Shown: piece by piece, positions 1 to 5,730 of the stretch | Layout of the letters: each line of letters begins with the position of its first letter | How positions within the stretch are numbered: the first letter of the stretch is position 1 | DNA from: an uncultured Bacillota bacterium | Lineage (GTDB): Bacteria; Bacillota; Dehalobacteriia; UBA7702 | Assembly (NCBI GenBank): GCA_902766525.1 | Contig: CACXDX010000185.1 | Span: forward strand, 1 to 6,527 | DNA: 6,527 nt | Direction: 5' to 3' | The notes under the pieces: model-generated | The model's database searches: none | Seen by the model: only the letters and a program-made list of their open reading frames with translations | Told to the model about the DNA's origin: nothing | Translations under genes and position numbers: made by a program

Positions 1-485
1 AGTTAAGGTTGATGGGGAATCCTCAATGGCATGAGGGCTGACCCAGCTTCCGTGGAGACCCATGACTGTGGGGAATTCCTTTTGGTCGAGGAAGGAACTA
101 CGGCTTGGGAAAGAACCTGTATTCGGGTGAACTGGGTACAGTGTAGCCTGGCTTGAGTGGTTAAGGTGGAGAACAATAATCCACCCCGTAGGGAAAGGCC
201 AATTTTCCGTCGGTGGTGTCGAAACCGGTACTGCAAAAGAGCCTAAAACAAAGAGGCGCTGTCGAGGAAATCTCCTAGGCCGTTTATATCGATAAAGCTT
301 CACGGGGATTAAAGTGCGGACTAAGTGGCAATCCGGTACCTTTGGGGTCTTCAAGTAAAAGGAAACTGCCTTTTCGGTGACGAAAGGTTTGAAGACGGGA
401 AATCCTTCCGGACCAAAGCCGCAGCGTTTACCCGCGAAGTTGTCACCTGTTTTCTACCTTTGTTTTTGTTCAAAAAAGAAAGAAC
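1..485 (+). ncRNA. ole: OLE RNA (ornate, large, extremophilic RNA), 3' part; 5' end outside window
   Basis: Large structured noncoding RNA that, in studied Bacillota, forms a membrane ribonucleoprotein with OapA and is linked to stress and Mg2+ responses. The stretch has no convincing ORF but folds well by eye. A long-range helix pairs 41-50 with 129-137 (9 bp, one bulged C at 47), extended by 36-39/145-148. Hairpins: 21-25/32-36, 76-81/92-97 and 165-170/180-185. A helix 184-189/302-307 closes a domain holding hairpins 192-196/204-208, 211-214/224-227, 241-245/276-280 (inner 265-268/273-276) and 283-287/292-296. A 3' domain is closed by 335-345/413-420, then 347-354/389-396, capped by a GUGA tetraloop stem (369-376/381-387). 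A few of these compete by one or two bases. The assignment rests mainly on this structure plus the position directly before oapA and dxs, the hallmark OLE locus. The family is usually about 600 nt, so roughly 100-150 nt should lie upstream. The 3' end is approximate. I have not matched it to the Rfam model. Confidence 0.85.
458..482 (+). promoter_or_regulatory. AT-rich hairpin between the OLE RNA 3' region and oapA
   Basis: Bases 458-461 pair with 479-482 and bases 463-467 pair with 473-477, around a single G-G mismatch and a five-base loop. The stem is almost all A-T, with one G-C pair at its base. It lies nine bases before the oapA ribosome binding site. It may be the 3' terminal stem of OLE RNA, a processing site separating RNA from mRNA, or a translation-modulating leader hairpin. 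It does not look like an intrinsic terminator, because no T-run follows the descending arm. Confidence 0.4.
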
Positions 486-490
486 TGTTT

Positions 491-494
491 GGAG
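491..494 (+). promoter_or_regulatory. Ribosome binding site that decides the oapA start
   Basis: The bases GGAG lie seven bases before TTG 502. There is no in-frame ATG anywhere near the beginning of this reading frame. The only well-placed ATG (518) is in another frame and closes after 16 codons. The site therefore supports TTG 502 as the start. Confidence 0.7.
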
Positions 495-501
495 CTGCCA
501 A

Positions 502-1056
502 TTGTCCAATAAAAAAAATGACAGAAAAAAACAAGGTACAAAGAAACGGATCGTTATCGTTTTTTTAGGTACCTTTTTTTGCGCCGTCGGCGTCAGTCTG
601 CTGACCACGTCGGCCGTGCGCAATCTCAGCTTTGTGCCTCTGCTTTTTCTCGTGCTCTTTATCGTCATCGCCGTCGGCGTGATCTTCGACGGCATCGGCG
701 TCGCGGCCCTGGGCGCGGATACGGTTCCCTTCAACGCCCGTTCCGCAAGAAAAGCAGCGGGCGCCGCGATGACGCTGAGGCTGCTGCGCAAGGCGGATTT
801 CGTCGCCAACGTCTGCTGCGACGTCGTCGGCGATATCTGCGGCATCGTCTCCGGTGCTCTCGGCGCTACCCTCGTCGTCATATTGGGGAAGGATCTCTCC
901 GGCACGCTGCTGCTTTCGGCGCTGATGGCCGGTTTGATCTCCGCCCTTACCGTCGGCGGCAAGGCGATCATGAAGGGGATCGCCGTGAAAAACGCCGATA
1001 AGATCATGGAATTCGTCGGCCGCGTTCTCGATGTGAAAAACTGGGGCCGATCATAA
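502..1056 (+). CDS. oapA: OapA, OLE RNA-associated membrane protein
   Basis: Small integral membrane protein of 184 residues that binds OLE RNA and anchors it at the cytoplasmic membrane in organisms where this has been studied. The family is often annotated as hypothetical or CorB-like Mg2+/Co2+ transporter. Residues 2-16 are strongly basic (many Lys/Arg), suiting RNA contact or a cytoplasmic N-terminus. Hydrophobic segments lie near 17-38, 44-69, 108-128 and 132-152, giving four likely membrane helices. Other visible features are IFDGIGVA (61-68), the basic loop RLLRKAD (93-99) and CDVVGDICGIVSG (106-118) with Asp107 and Asp111. These resemble the OapA family pattern as I remember it. The start is TTG 502; a longer frame back to GTG 325 would run through the structured RNA and lacks a ribosome binding site. 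The AT-rich first codons differ from the GC-rich remainder. It directly follows OLE RNA and precedes dxs by 28 bases. Confidence 0.85.
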   Translation: MSNKKNDRKKQGTKKRIVIVFLGTFFCAVGVSLLTTSAVRNLSFVPLLFLVLFIVIAVGVIFDGIGVAALGADTVPFNARSARKAAGAAMTLRLLRKADFVANVCCDVVGDICGIVSGALGATLVVILGKDLSGTLLLSALMAGLISALTVGGKAIMKGIAVKNADKIMEFVGRVLDVKNWGRS

Positions 1057-1069
1057 AGAATCAATGAGC

Positions 1070-1077
1070 GGAAGGGG
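1070..1077 (+). promoter_or_regulatory. Ribosome binding site that decides the dxs start
   Basis: A purine-rich stretch, GGAAGGGG, ends seven bases before ATG 1085. It lies inside the seven-codon extension that would follow if ATG 1064 were used, so it argues for the shorter protein. Confidence 0.65.
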
Positions 1078-1084
1078 AAAAACG

Positions 1085-2947
1085 ATGATATTGGATCGTA
1101 TTCAAAACCCCGATGATGTAAAAAAACTGAATGAAGAGGATCTTCCGGTCCTGGCAGGAGAAATTCGCTCTTTTATGGTGGATCACGTTGCCGAGACCGG
1201 CGGTCATCTCGCGCCCAGTCTCGGCGTGGTGGAGCTGGTTCTGGCCATGTGCCGCGTTTTTGATTTTCCCAGGGATCGGGTGATTTTTGACGTGGGTCAC
1301 CAGAGCTATGCCTATAAGATCCTCACCGGACGCAGAGAACGATTTGCCGATCTGCGCCGCTTCGGCGGTCTCAGCGGCTTCCCCAAGCGTGAGGAAAGCG
1401 TTTACGACGCCTTCAACACCGGCCACAGCAGCACCTCGATTTCGGCGGCCCTCGGCCTCGCCGTCGCCCGCGATCTCAAAGGTGAGGATTATAAGATCAT
1501 TTCTGTCATCGGCGACGGAGCGCTGACCGGCGGCATGGCCTACGAAGCGCTGAACAACGCCGGCAGCCGCAGAGAAGATCTGATCGTTATTTTAAACGAC
1601 AATCAGATGTCCATTTCCAAAAACGTCGGCGCCATGGCCAACTATCTGGCCAAGGCCCGTACGGCGCCGCACTATGACCGCCGCAAACAGCATCTGAAGA
1701 AAGTGCTGAGCCGCACCGGCGGCGGCGCCAGAGTCCTCAGCGGTATGCGCCGCGTCCGCGACAGCTTAAAAAATCTGATGGTGCAGGGTATGTTCTTCGA
1801 AGAAATGGGCTTTACCTATCTCGGCCCCATCGACGGTCATGATCTGCCCCAGATCGAGCAGTACCTTCAATATTGCCGCAACGTGAAGGGGCCCGTGCTG
1901 CTTCACGTCCTGACCAAGAAAGGCAAGGGCTATCCCTTCGCGGAACAAGAACCCGACCGCTTCCACGGCATTTCCGCCTTTGACCCCAAAACGGGCAAAA
2001 CGAAAAACGGCGGCGGCCGCAGCTTCAGTACGGTCTTCGGGGAGACCCTGATCGATCTGGCCAAAGAGGATCCGCGCATCCTCGCCGTGACCGCGGCCAT
2101 GCCCGACGGGACGGGGCTGAATCCCTTCGCGAAGATGTTTCCCGACCGCTTTTTCGATGTCGGCATCGCCGAAGCCCACGCCGTGACCTACTGCGCGGGC
2201 CTCGCCGAAAACGGCATGAAGCCTTGTGCGGCCATCTACTCATCCTTCCTGCAGCGCGGCACCGATCAGATCTTTCACGATGTCGCTCTGCAAAATCTGC
2301 CGGTGGTCTTCGCCGTGGACCGCGCCGGTGTCGTCGGGGAAGACGGCGAGACCCATCAGGGGATCTTCGATATCGCCTTACTGCGCGCTTTTCCCAATCT
2401 GACGCTGCTCTCTCCCTCGACGGAAAAGGAAATGAAACAGATGTTTCCCTATGCCTTTTCTCTCGATTCCCCCGTTGCCCTGCGCTATCCCCGGGGAAAG
2501 GTTTCCGAATGGGATCGTGATTTTGAGCATGAGCCGCTTTCGGACGGCAGGGGGGAGATCGTCAAAAAGGGCAAAGGCGTGGTGCTGATCGCCCTCGGCA
2601 TCATGATGGACAACGCTCTCGCCGCGGCGGAGATTTTGAAGCAAAAAGGCATCGAAGCGGGCGTCTGCAATCCCCGTTTCGCCTCGCCTTTGAATATTGA
2701 TTTTTATAAAGAGCTGGCGGAAGAATACGATACCTTCGTTACCGTCGAAGATCACGTCCTCGCCGGCGGTTTCGGCTCCGCCCTGCGTGAACTGATGGCC
2801 GCGGCGAAAAGAGATATTCCCGTGGTCAGCCTCGGTTATGATGTGGGGATGGTTCCCCAGGGTAAGAGAGAAGAACTGCTGGCGCGTTACGGCCTCTCCG
2901 CCGAAAAGATCGCCGAGCGCGTGGCGGAGATCGAATCAAAATCATGA
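1085..2947 (+). CDS. dxs: 1-deoxy-D-xylulose-5-phosphate synthase
   Basis: Thiamine-diphosphate enzyme that condenses pyruvate with glyceraldehyde 3-phosphate to 1-deoxy-D-xylulose 5-phosphate, first step of the MEP isoprenoid pathway and a branch to thiamine and pyridoxal; cytosolic. It has 620 residues, normal for the family. The N-terminal ThDP domain shows GGHLAPSLGVVEL with His41 and DVGHQSY with His72. The ThDP/Mg2+ motif runs from GDG (143-145) to NDN (171-173). The pyrimidine-binding domain carries VGIAEAHAV with catalytic Glu363, followed by DRAGVVGEDGETHQG. A transketolase C-terminal domain ends the protein. ATG 1085 is preferred because GGGG (1074-1077) sits seven bases before it; the in-frame ATG 1064 has no comparable site. 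One oddity is Ala364 where most Dxs proteins have Gln (AEQHA). The stop overlaps the tlyA start, implying translational coupling. Confidence 0.97.
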   Translation: MILDRIQNPDDVKKLNEEDLPVLAGEIRSFMVDHVAETGGHLAPSLGVVELVLAMCRVFDFPRDRVIFDVGHQSYAYKILTGRRERFADLRRFGGLSGFPKREESVYDAFNTGHSSTSISAALGLAVARDLKGEDYKIISVIGDGALTGGMAYEALNNAGSRREDLIVILNDNQMSISKNVGAMANYLAKARTAPHYDRRKQHLKKVLSRTGGGARVLSGMRRVRDSLKNLMVQGMFFEEMGFTYLGPIDGHDLPQIEQYLQYCRNVKGPVLLHVLTKKGKGYPFAEQEPDRFHGISAFDPKTGKTKNGGGRSFSTVFGETLIDLAKEDPRILAVTAAMPDGTGLNPFAKMFPDRFFDVGIAEAHAVTYCAGLAENGMKPCAAIYSSFLQRGTDQIFHDVALQNLPVVFAVDRAGVVGEDGETHQGIFDIALLRAFPNLTLLSPSTEKEMKQMFPYAFSLDSPVALRYPRGKVSEWDRDFEHEPLSDGRGEIVKKGKGVVLIALGIMMDNALAAAEILKQKGIEAGVCNPRFASPLNIDFYKELAEEYDTFVTVEDHVLAGGFGSALRELMAAAKRDIPVVSLGYDVGMVPQGKREELLARYGLSAEKIAERVAEIESKS

Positions 2948-3735
2948 AAAAGAGACTTGATGTCATTTTAATGGAGCGACAGCTCTTTTCATCCAGGGAG
3001 AAGGCACGGTCGGCGATTATGACCGGCAGAGTCCTCGTCGGCGGGAACAAACAGACGAAAGCCGGCTCGATGACGGCGGAAGACGCGAAAATCGAGATCA
3101 TCGGGGAGGATCCTCCCTTTGTCAGCCGGGGCGGCCTCAAACTGGATAAGGCCGTAAAAGCCTTTTCGCTTTCTTTCAAAGATAAAACGGTCATCGATAT
3201 CGGCGCTTCCACCGGCGGTTTTACCGACTGCGCTCTGCAAAACGGCGCCAAAAAGGTATATGCCGTCGATGTGGGCTACGGCCAGCTGGCCTGGTCGCTG
3301 AGAACCGATGAACGCGTCGTCGTTTTGGAAAAGACCAACGCCCGCTATCTGACGGCGGAACAGATCCCTGAGAAAGCGGATTATATCGTTATGGACGCTT
3401 CCTTTATTTCCCTGAAAAAGCTGATCCCGCCCTTGATCCCTTTTTTGAAGGAGGACGGTTTTTTCGTCTCTCTGATCAAGCCTCAGTTTGAGGCCGGCAG
3501 GGAAAAGGTGGGGAAAAAGGGGGTCGTCCGCGATCCCGCCGTTCACGTCGAAGTTATTGAAGAGCTGCTGGCTTTCTTTAAAGAGCAGGGCTTATTCCCC
3601 CAAAAGCTGACCTTTTCCCCGATCAAGGGGCCGGAAGGCAATCGGGAATATCTGGTGATGATCGGGAAGCGGCCTTCGGAGGAAACGCTGCCCGATGCGG
3701 CCGGCCCGGTTGCCGCCGCTTTTGAAGAAATATAA
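2944..3735 (+). CDS. tlyA: TlyA-family rRNA 2'-O-methyltransferase (S4 domain plus FtsJ-like fold)
   Basis: Predicted SAM-dependent ribose methyltransferase of 263 residues. TlyA relatives methylate C1409 of 16S and/or C1920 of 23S rRNA, which confers capreomycin sensitivity in mycobacteria; the old hemolysin label is historical. The N-terminal S4 RNA-binding domain covers about residues 3-60 (MKKRLDVILMERQLFSSREK onward). The linker FVSRGGLKLDKA carries Lys69. The SAM-binding motif is DIGASTGGFTDC (85-96), followed by AVDVGYGQL (107-115). The expected K-D-K-E tetrad is visible as Lys69, Asp151 (in MDASFISL), Lys179 (in IKPQFEAG) and Glu234 (in GNREYLVM), so it should be active. The start overlaps the dxs stop as ATGA. 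The nearest Shine-Dalgarno-like bases (2926-2929) are 14 bases away, so translation is probably coupled to dxs. Which rRNA site is modified cannot be read from sequence. Equivalent to B. subtilis yqxC. Confidence 0.94.
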   Translation: MKKRLDVILMERQLFSSREKARSAIMTGRVLVGGNKQTKAGSMTAEDAKIEIIGEDPPFVSRGGLKLDKAVKAFSLSFKDKTVIDIGASTGGFTDCALQNGAKKVYAVDVGYGQLAWSLRTDERVVVLEKTNARYLTAEQIPEKADYIVMDASFISLKKLIPPLIPFLKEDGFFVSLIKPQFEAGREKVGKKGVVRDPAVHVEVIEELLAFFKEQGLFPQKLTFSPIKGPEGNREYLVMIGKRPSEETLPDAAGPVAAAFEEI

Positions 3736-3752
3736 AAAAATAAGATCATTTT

Positions 3753-3791
3753 ATACATTATCCTCTTTACAGCAGGGATAAAATAATGTAT
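3753..3791 (+). repeat. Nine-base perfect inverted repeat in the tlyA-nadK gap
   Basis: ATACATTAT (3753-3761) is the exact reverse complement of ATAATGTAT (3783-3791), with 21 bases between the arms. The left arm lies just upstream of the predicted -35 box, and the right arm runs into the -10 box. An inner alternative, TATCC (3759-3763) with GGATA (3776-3780), is also possible. It could be a repressor operator. If transcribed from upstream, it could also form a weak hairpin; no T-run follows, so a terminator is unlikely. Confidence 0.55.
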
Positions 3792-3794
3792 ATT
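3766..3794 (+). promoter_or_regulatory. Sigma-70/SigA-type promoter driving nadK-mnmM-argR-recN
   Basis: TTTACA (3766-3771) resembles a -35 box (TTGACA) and TATATT (3789-3794) a -10 box (TATAAT), separated by exactly 17 bases. They lie in the only AT-rich gap between protein genes in the window. Transcription would begin near 3800, leaving a leader of about 15 bases that just includes the nadK ribosome binding site (AGAGG, 3804-3808). It would split the cluster into an isoprenoid/TlyA part and a nadK-to-recN part, although read-through from upstream is still possible because no terminator is visible. Confidence 0.6.
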
Positions 3795-3816
3795 ATTGAT
3801 ATCAGAGGTTTGAACA

Positions 3817-4674
3817 ATGAAAAAAATCGGCGTTTTGGCCAATCAAAAAAGAGATGTGGAAGCCGTGCATCGACAGATCGTCGCTTATCTCACGGAAAAG
3901 CAGTGCCGCGTCACGGTGCCGGATATGCCCTATGATGTGGTCGATCCGGATTTTCTCGCTCGTTTCATGGAAGACCGGGGCCGTCACTGCGATTGCCTGA
4001 TCGTTCTCGGCGGCGACGGCACCATCCTTTCCGTTGCGGGGCAGGCCGCTCGTTTTTCGGTGCCGATTTTCGGTATCAATCTGGGTCATCTCGGATTTCT
4101 CTCCGAGGTCGATCCCGGAGAAAAACTGTTTTCGGCTCTTTCCGCCGTCGTGGAAGACCGATGCACTTCGGATGAACGCATGATGCTTCGGATTCGGGTC
4201 TTCGAAGGGGACACGCTCTGCCGGGAATATCACTGTCTCAACGACTGTGTTTTGTCAAAGCCCTCTTTTCACGGCTTGATCCATATCGATGCCTTTATTG
4301 ACGACAAAGCCTCGCTTTCCTATAACGGCGACGGTCTGATCGTCGCGACGCCGACGGGGGCTTCGGGTTATTCCCTTTCCTGCGGCGGTCCTCTCGTTTC
4401 TCCGGAGATGGATGCGATGATTCTGACGCCGGTTTCTCCCCACAGCCTTTACAGCCGTTCCATTGTGATCGACGCCGATCGTGAAGTGCTGCTCAGAGCC
4501 GATAAGGAAAAGGGACGCTGCATGCTGAGTATGGACGGGATGACCTCGTCGATGCCGGTAACAGCCAACCACGCGGTCCGTGTCAGCCGTTCCTCTTTAA
4601 AAACGACCTTTCTGCGTTTGAACGATCGTTCCTTCTTCCACGTGCTCAATGAAAAGCTGAGGGACCGCTCATGA
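3817..4674 (+). CDS. nadK: NAD kinase
   Basis: Phosphorylates NAD+ to NADP+ with ATP or polyphosphate in the cytosol, supplying NADPH-dependent biosynthesis, including reductive steps of the MEP pathway. The protein has 285 residues, typical for bacterial PpnK. Family marks seen are LGGDGT (64-69, catalytic Asp67), FGINLGHLGFLSE (85-97) and the NE/D motif NDCVL after the central region. The signature YNGDGLIVATPTGASGYSLS begins at Tyr169, and PHSLYSRSIVI follows. The usual TPTGSTAYS is here TPTGASGYS (178-186), an unusual but conservative change that probably does not remove activity. ATG 3817 follows AGAGG (3804-3808) with eight-base spacing. The stop overlaps the next gene as ATGA. It follows a likely promoter, so it may be the first gene of a separate transcript. 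Confidence 0.95.
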   Translation: MKKIGVLANQKRDVEAVHRQIVAYLTEKQCRVTVPDMPYDVVDPDFLARFMEDRGRHCDCLIVLGGDGTILSVAGQAARFSVPIFGINLGHLGFLSEVDPGEKLFSALSAVVEDRCTSDERMMLRIRVFEGDTLCREYHCLNDCVLSKPSFHGLIHIDAFIDDKASLSYNGDGLIVATPTGASGYSLSCGGPLVSPEMDAMILTPVSPHSLYSRSIVIDADREVLLRADKEKGRCMLSMDGMTSSMPVTANHAVRVSRSSLKTTFLRLNDRSFFHVLNEKLRDRS

Positions 4675-5237
4675 GCGAGTCGATCCCGCGGGTCTGTGAT
4701 CTGATCCGGCGGGAAGCGCTGAAGCTCCTCACCGACGGCAGCGTCGCCGTCGACGCTACCGTGGGAAACGGTCATGATACTCTCTTTCTCTGTGAAGCCG
4801 TCGGCGAAAGGGGGCGCGTATACGGTTTCGATATCCAGCCCGTCGCGATCGAGCGCACCCGGGAGCGATTGCGCGAGGCCGGCCTTGCCCAAAGAGCGCG
4901 GCTGATCCTCGGCAGTCATGAGCGCATGGCCGATCATATCGGGGCGGAAAGCGCCGATGTGATCCTCTTCAATCTCGGTTATCTGCCCAACGGAGATCAC
5001 ACCGTCATAACGAAGGGCGAGATCACCGTCGCCGCGCTGAAAACCGCGGTAAATCTGCTTAAAACAGGCGGCGCCGTTTTCGTCGCGATTTATTGGGGCC
5101 ATCCCGGCGGAAGAGAGGAGAAAGAAGCCGTGGAAGCTTTCGCCGCGTCGCTTCCTTCGGACCGGTTCGATACGGCGGAGATATCCTTTCCGAATAAAAA
5201 CAAAGCGCCGCTGGCGCTGATAATACAAAAAAAATGA
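4671..5237 (+). CDS. mnmM: YtqB/MnmM-type tRNA (mnm5s2U34) methyltransferase
   Basis: Class I SAM-dependent methyltransferase of 188 residues, of the family often annotated as putative rRNA methylase (Pfam rRNA_methylase). Its B. subtilis member YtqB was more recently assigned as MnmM, converting nm5s2U to mnm5s2U at the tRNA wobble position. Visible motifs are the SAM-binding DATVGNGHDT (28-37), YGFDIQ with Asp54 (51-56), the family-specific FNLGYLPNGDH (100-110), and a later YWGHPGGREEKE. A basic C-terminus closes the protein. The start overlaps the nadK stop by four bases (ATGA), with purine-rich GAGGGA (4659-4664) ahead of it. It has only a ten-base gap to argR, so the three genes look co-translated. 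The family assignment is firm. The exact RNA substrate is inferred from the B. subtilis relative, not from anything in this sequence. Confidence 0.82.
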   Translation: MSESIPRVCDLIRREALKLLTDGSVAVDATVGNGHDTLFLCEAVGERGRVYGFDIQPVAIERTRERLREAGLAQRARLILGSHERMADHIGAESADVILFNLGYLPNGDHTVITKGEITVAALKTAVNLLKTGGAVFVAIYWGHPGGREEKEAVEAFAASLPSDRFDTAEISFPNKNKAPLALIIQKK

Positions 5238-5247
5238 GGTAAATACG

Positions 5248-5706
5248 ATGGGAACAAAAGCATCCAGACAGAAAATGATCCAGAAGATCATTGAAAAAGA
5301 AGAAATCGGTACCCAGTTTGATCTGGCCGAACGTCTGAAACAGCACGGTTTCAACGTGACTCAGGCCACGGTTTCCCGGGATATCAAGGAAATCGGTCTG
5401 ATCAAAATTCCCGTGGAAGGGAATTTTTCCAAGTACAGTATGCCTGTGAATATTTCCGTCGGCAACATCGCCGAGCGCATGCGGCGTATGTTCATTGACA
5501 ACGCGGTTTCCGTCGAAAAGGCGGAAAATCTCATCGTCATCAAAACGCTGCCCGGCACGGCTCAGGGGCTCGCCGCCTGTCTCGATCAGTGCGGCTGGCA
5601 GGAAATCGTCGGCTGCATCGCCGGGGACGATACCATCCTGATCATCGCCAGAGACAGACAGGTGGTGCAGGATGTGATCCGCCGCTTTGACGCTTTGATG
5701 GATTAA
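5248..5706 (+). CDS. argR: Arginine repressor ArgR/AhrC
   Basis: Arginine-responsive hexameric transcription factor that represses arginine biosynthesis and, in Bacillota, can activate catabolic genes. It has 152 residues, the usual family length. The N-terminal winged helix-turn-helix covers about 1-70, with recognition-helix signature TQATVSRDIKEIGLIK from Thr38. The C-terminal oligomerisation and arginine-binding domain contains LPGTAQGLAACLDQ and AGDDTILII, with GDDT at 126-129; these are the expected ligand-contact motifs. ATG 5248 is preceded by GAGGT (5236-5240), which overlaps the stop of the methyltransferase gene, at seven-base spacing. The placement immediately before recN is a standard Bacillota arrangement. 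I see no clear ARG box in front of this gene, but its transcript may start at the promoter before nadK. No residue appears to be missing. Confidence 0.96.
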   Translation: MGTKASRQKMIQKIIEKEEIGTQFDLAERLKQHGFNVTQATVSRDIKEIGLIKIPVEGNFSKYSMPVNISVGNIAERMRRMFIDNAVSVEKAENLIVIKTLPGTAQGLAACLDQCGWQEIVGCIAGDDTILIIARDRQVVQDVIRRFDALMD

Positions 5707-5730
5707 ATAAGAGAAACGGAGAAAGATTCC

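Noticed and set aside
2..167. Direct repeat GTTAAGGT at 2-9 and 160-167
   Set aside because: Only eight bases long inside the structured RNA; likely chance or a local helix strand, not a mobile-element mark.
3..236. A 77-codon open frame on the minus strand
   Set aside because: It lies antisense to the structured RNA, has low-complexity Arg/Ser/Pro content, no recognisable domain and no gene-like context.
1..340. Group II intron or other retroelement RNA
   Set aside because: No domain V-like hairpin and no reverse transcriptase gene are visible in the window. The position before oapA-dxs favours OLE, although upstream sequence would settle it.
458..482. Intrinsic terminator before oapA
   Set aside because: The stem is almost wholly A-U and is not followed by a T-run.
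1..485. Riboswitch, T-box or attenuator controlling oapA-dxs
   Set aside because: The element is far larger than usual riboswitches, shows no T-box or thiamine-box consensus that I recognise, and ends without a terminator.
325..501. N-terminal extension of oapA back to GTG 325
   Set aside because: It runs through the GUGA-capped stem-loop domain, has no ribosome binding site, and would add a non-family extension; TTG 502 fits much better.
377..568. 63-codon plus-strand frame, and a short frame from ATG 518
   Set aside because: Both overlap the RNA and the start of oapA and end quickly at 568; there is no recognisable product.
1064..1084. Earlier in-frame ATG for dxs
   Set aside because: Its upstream bases lack a good ribosome binding site, while ATG 1085 has one at ideal distance.
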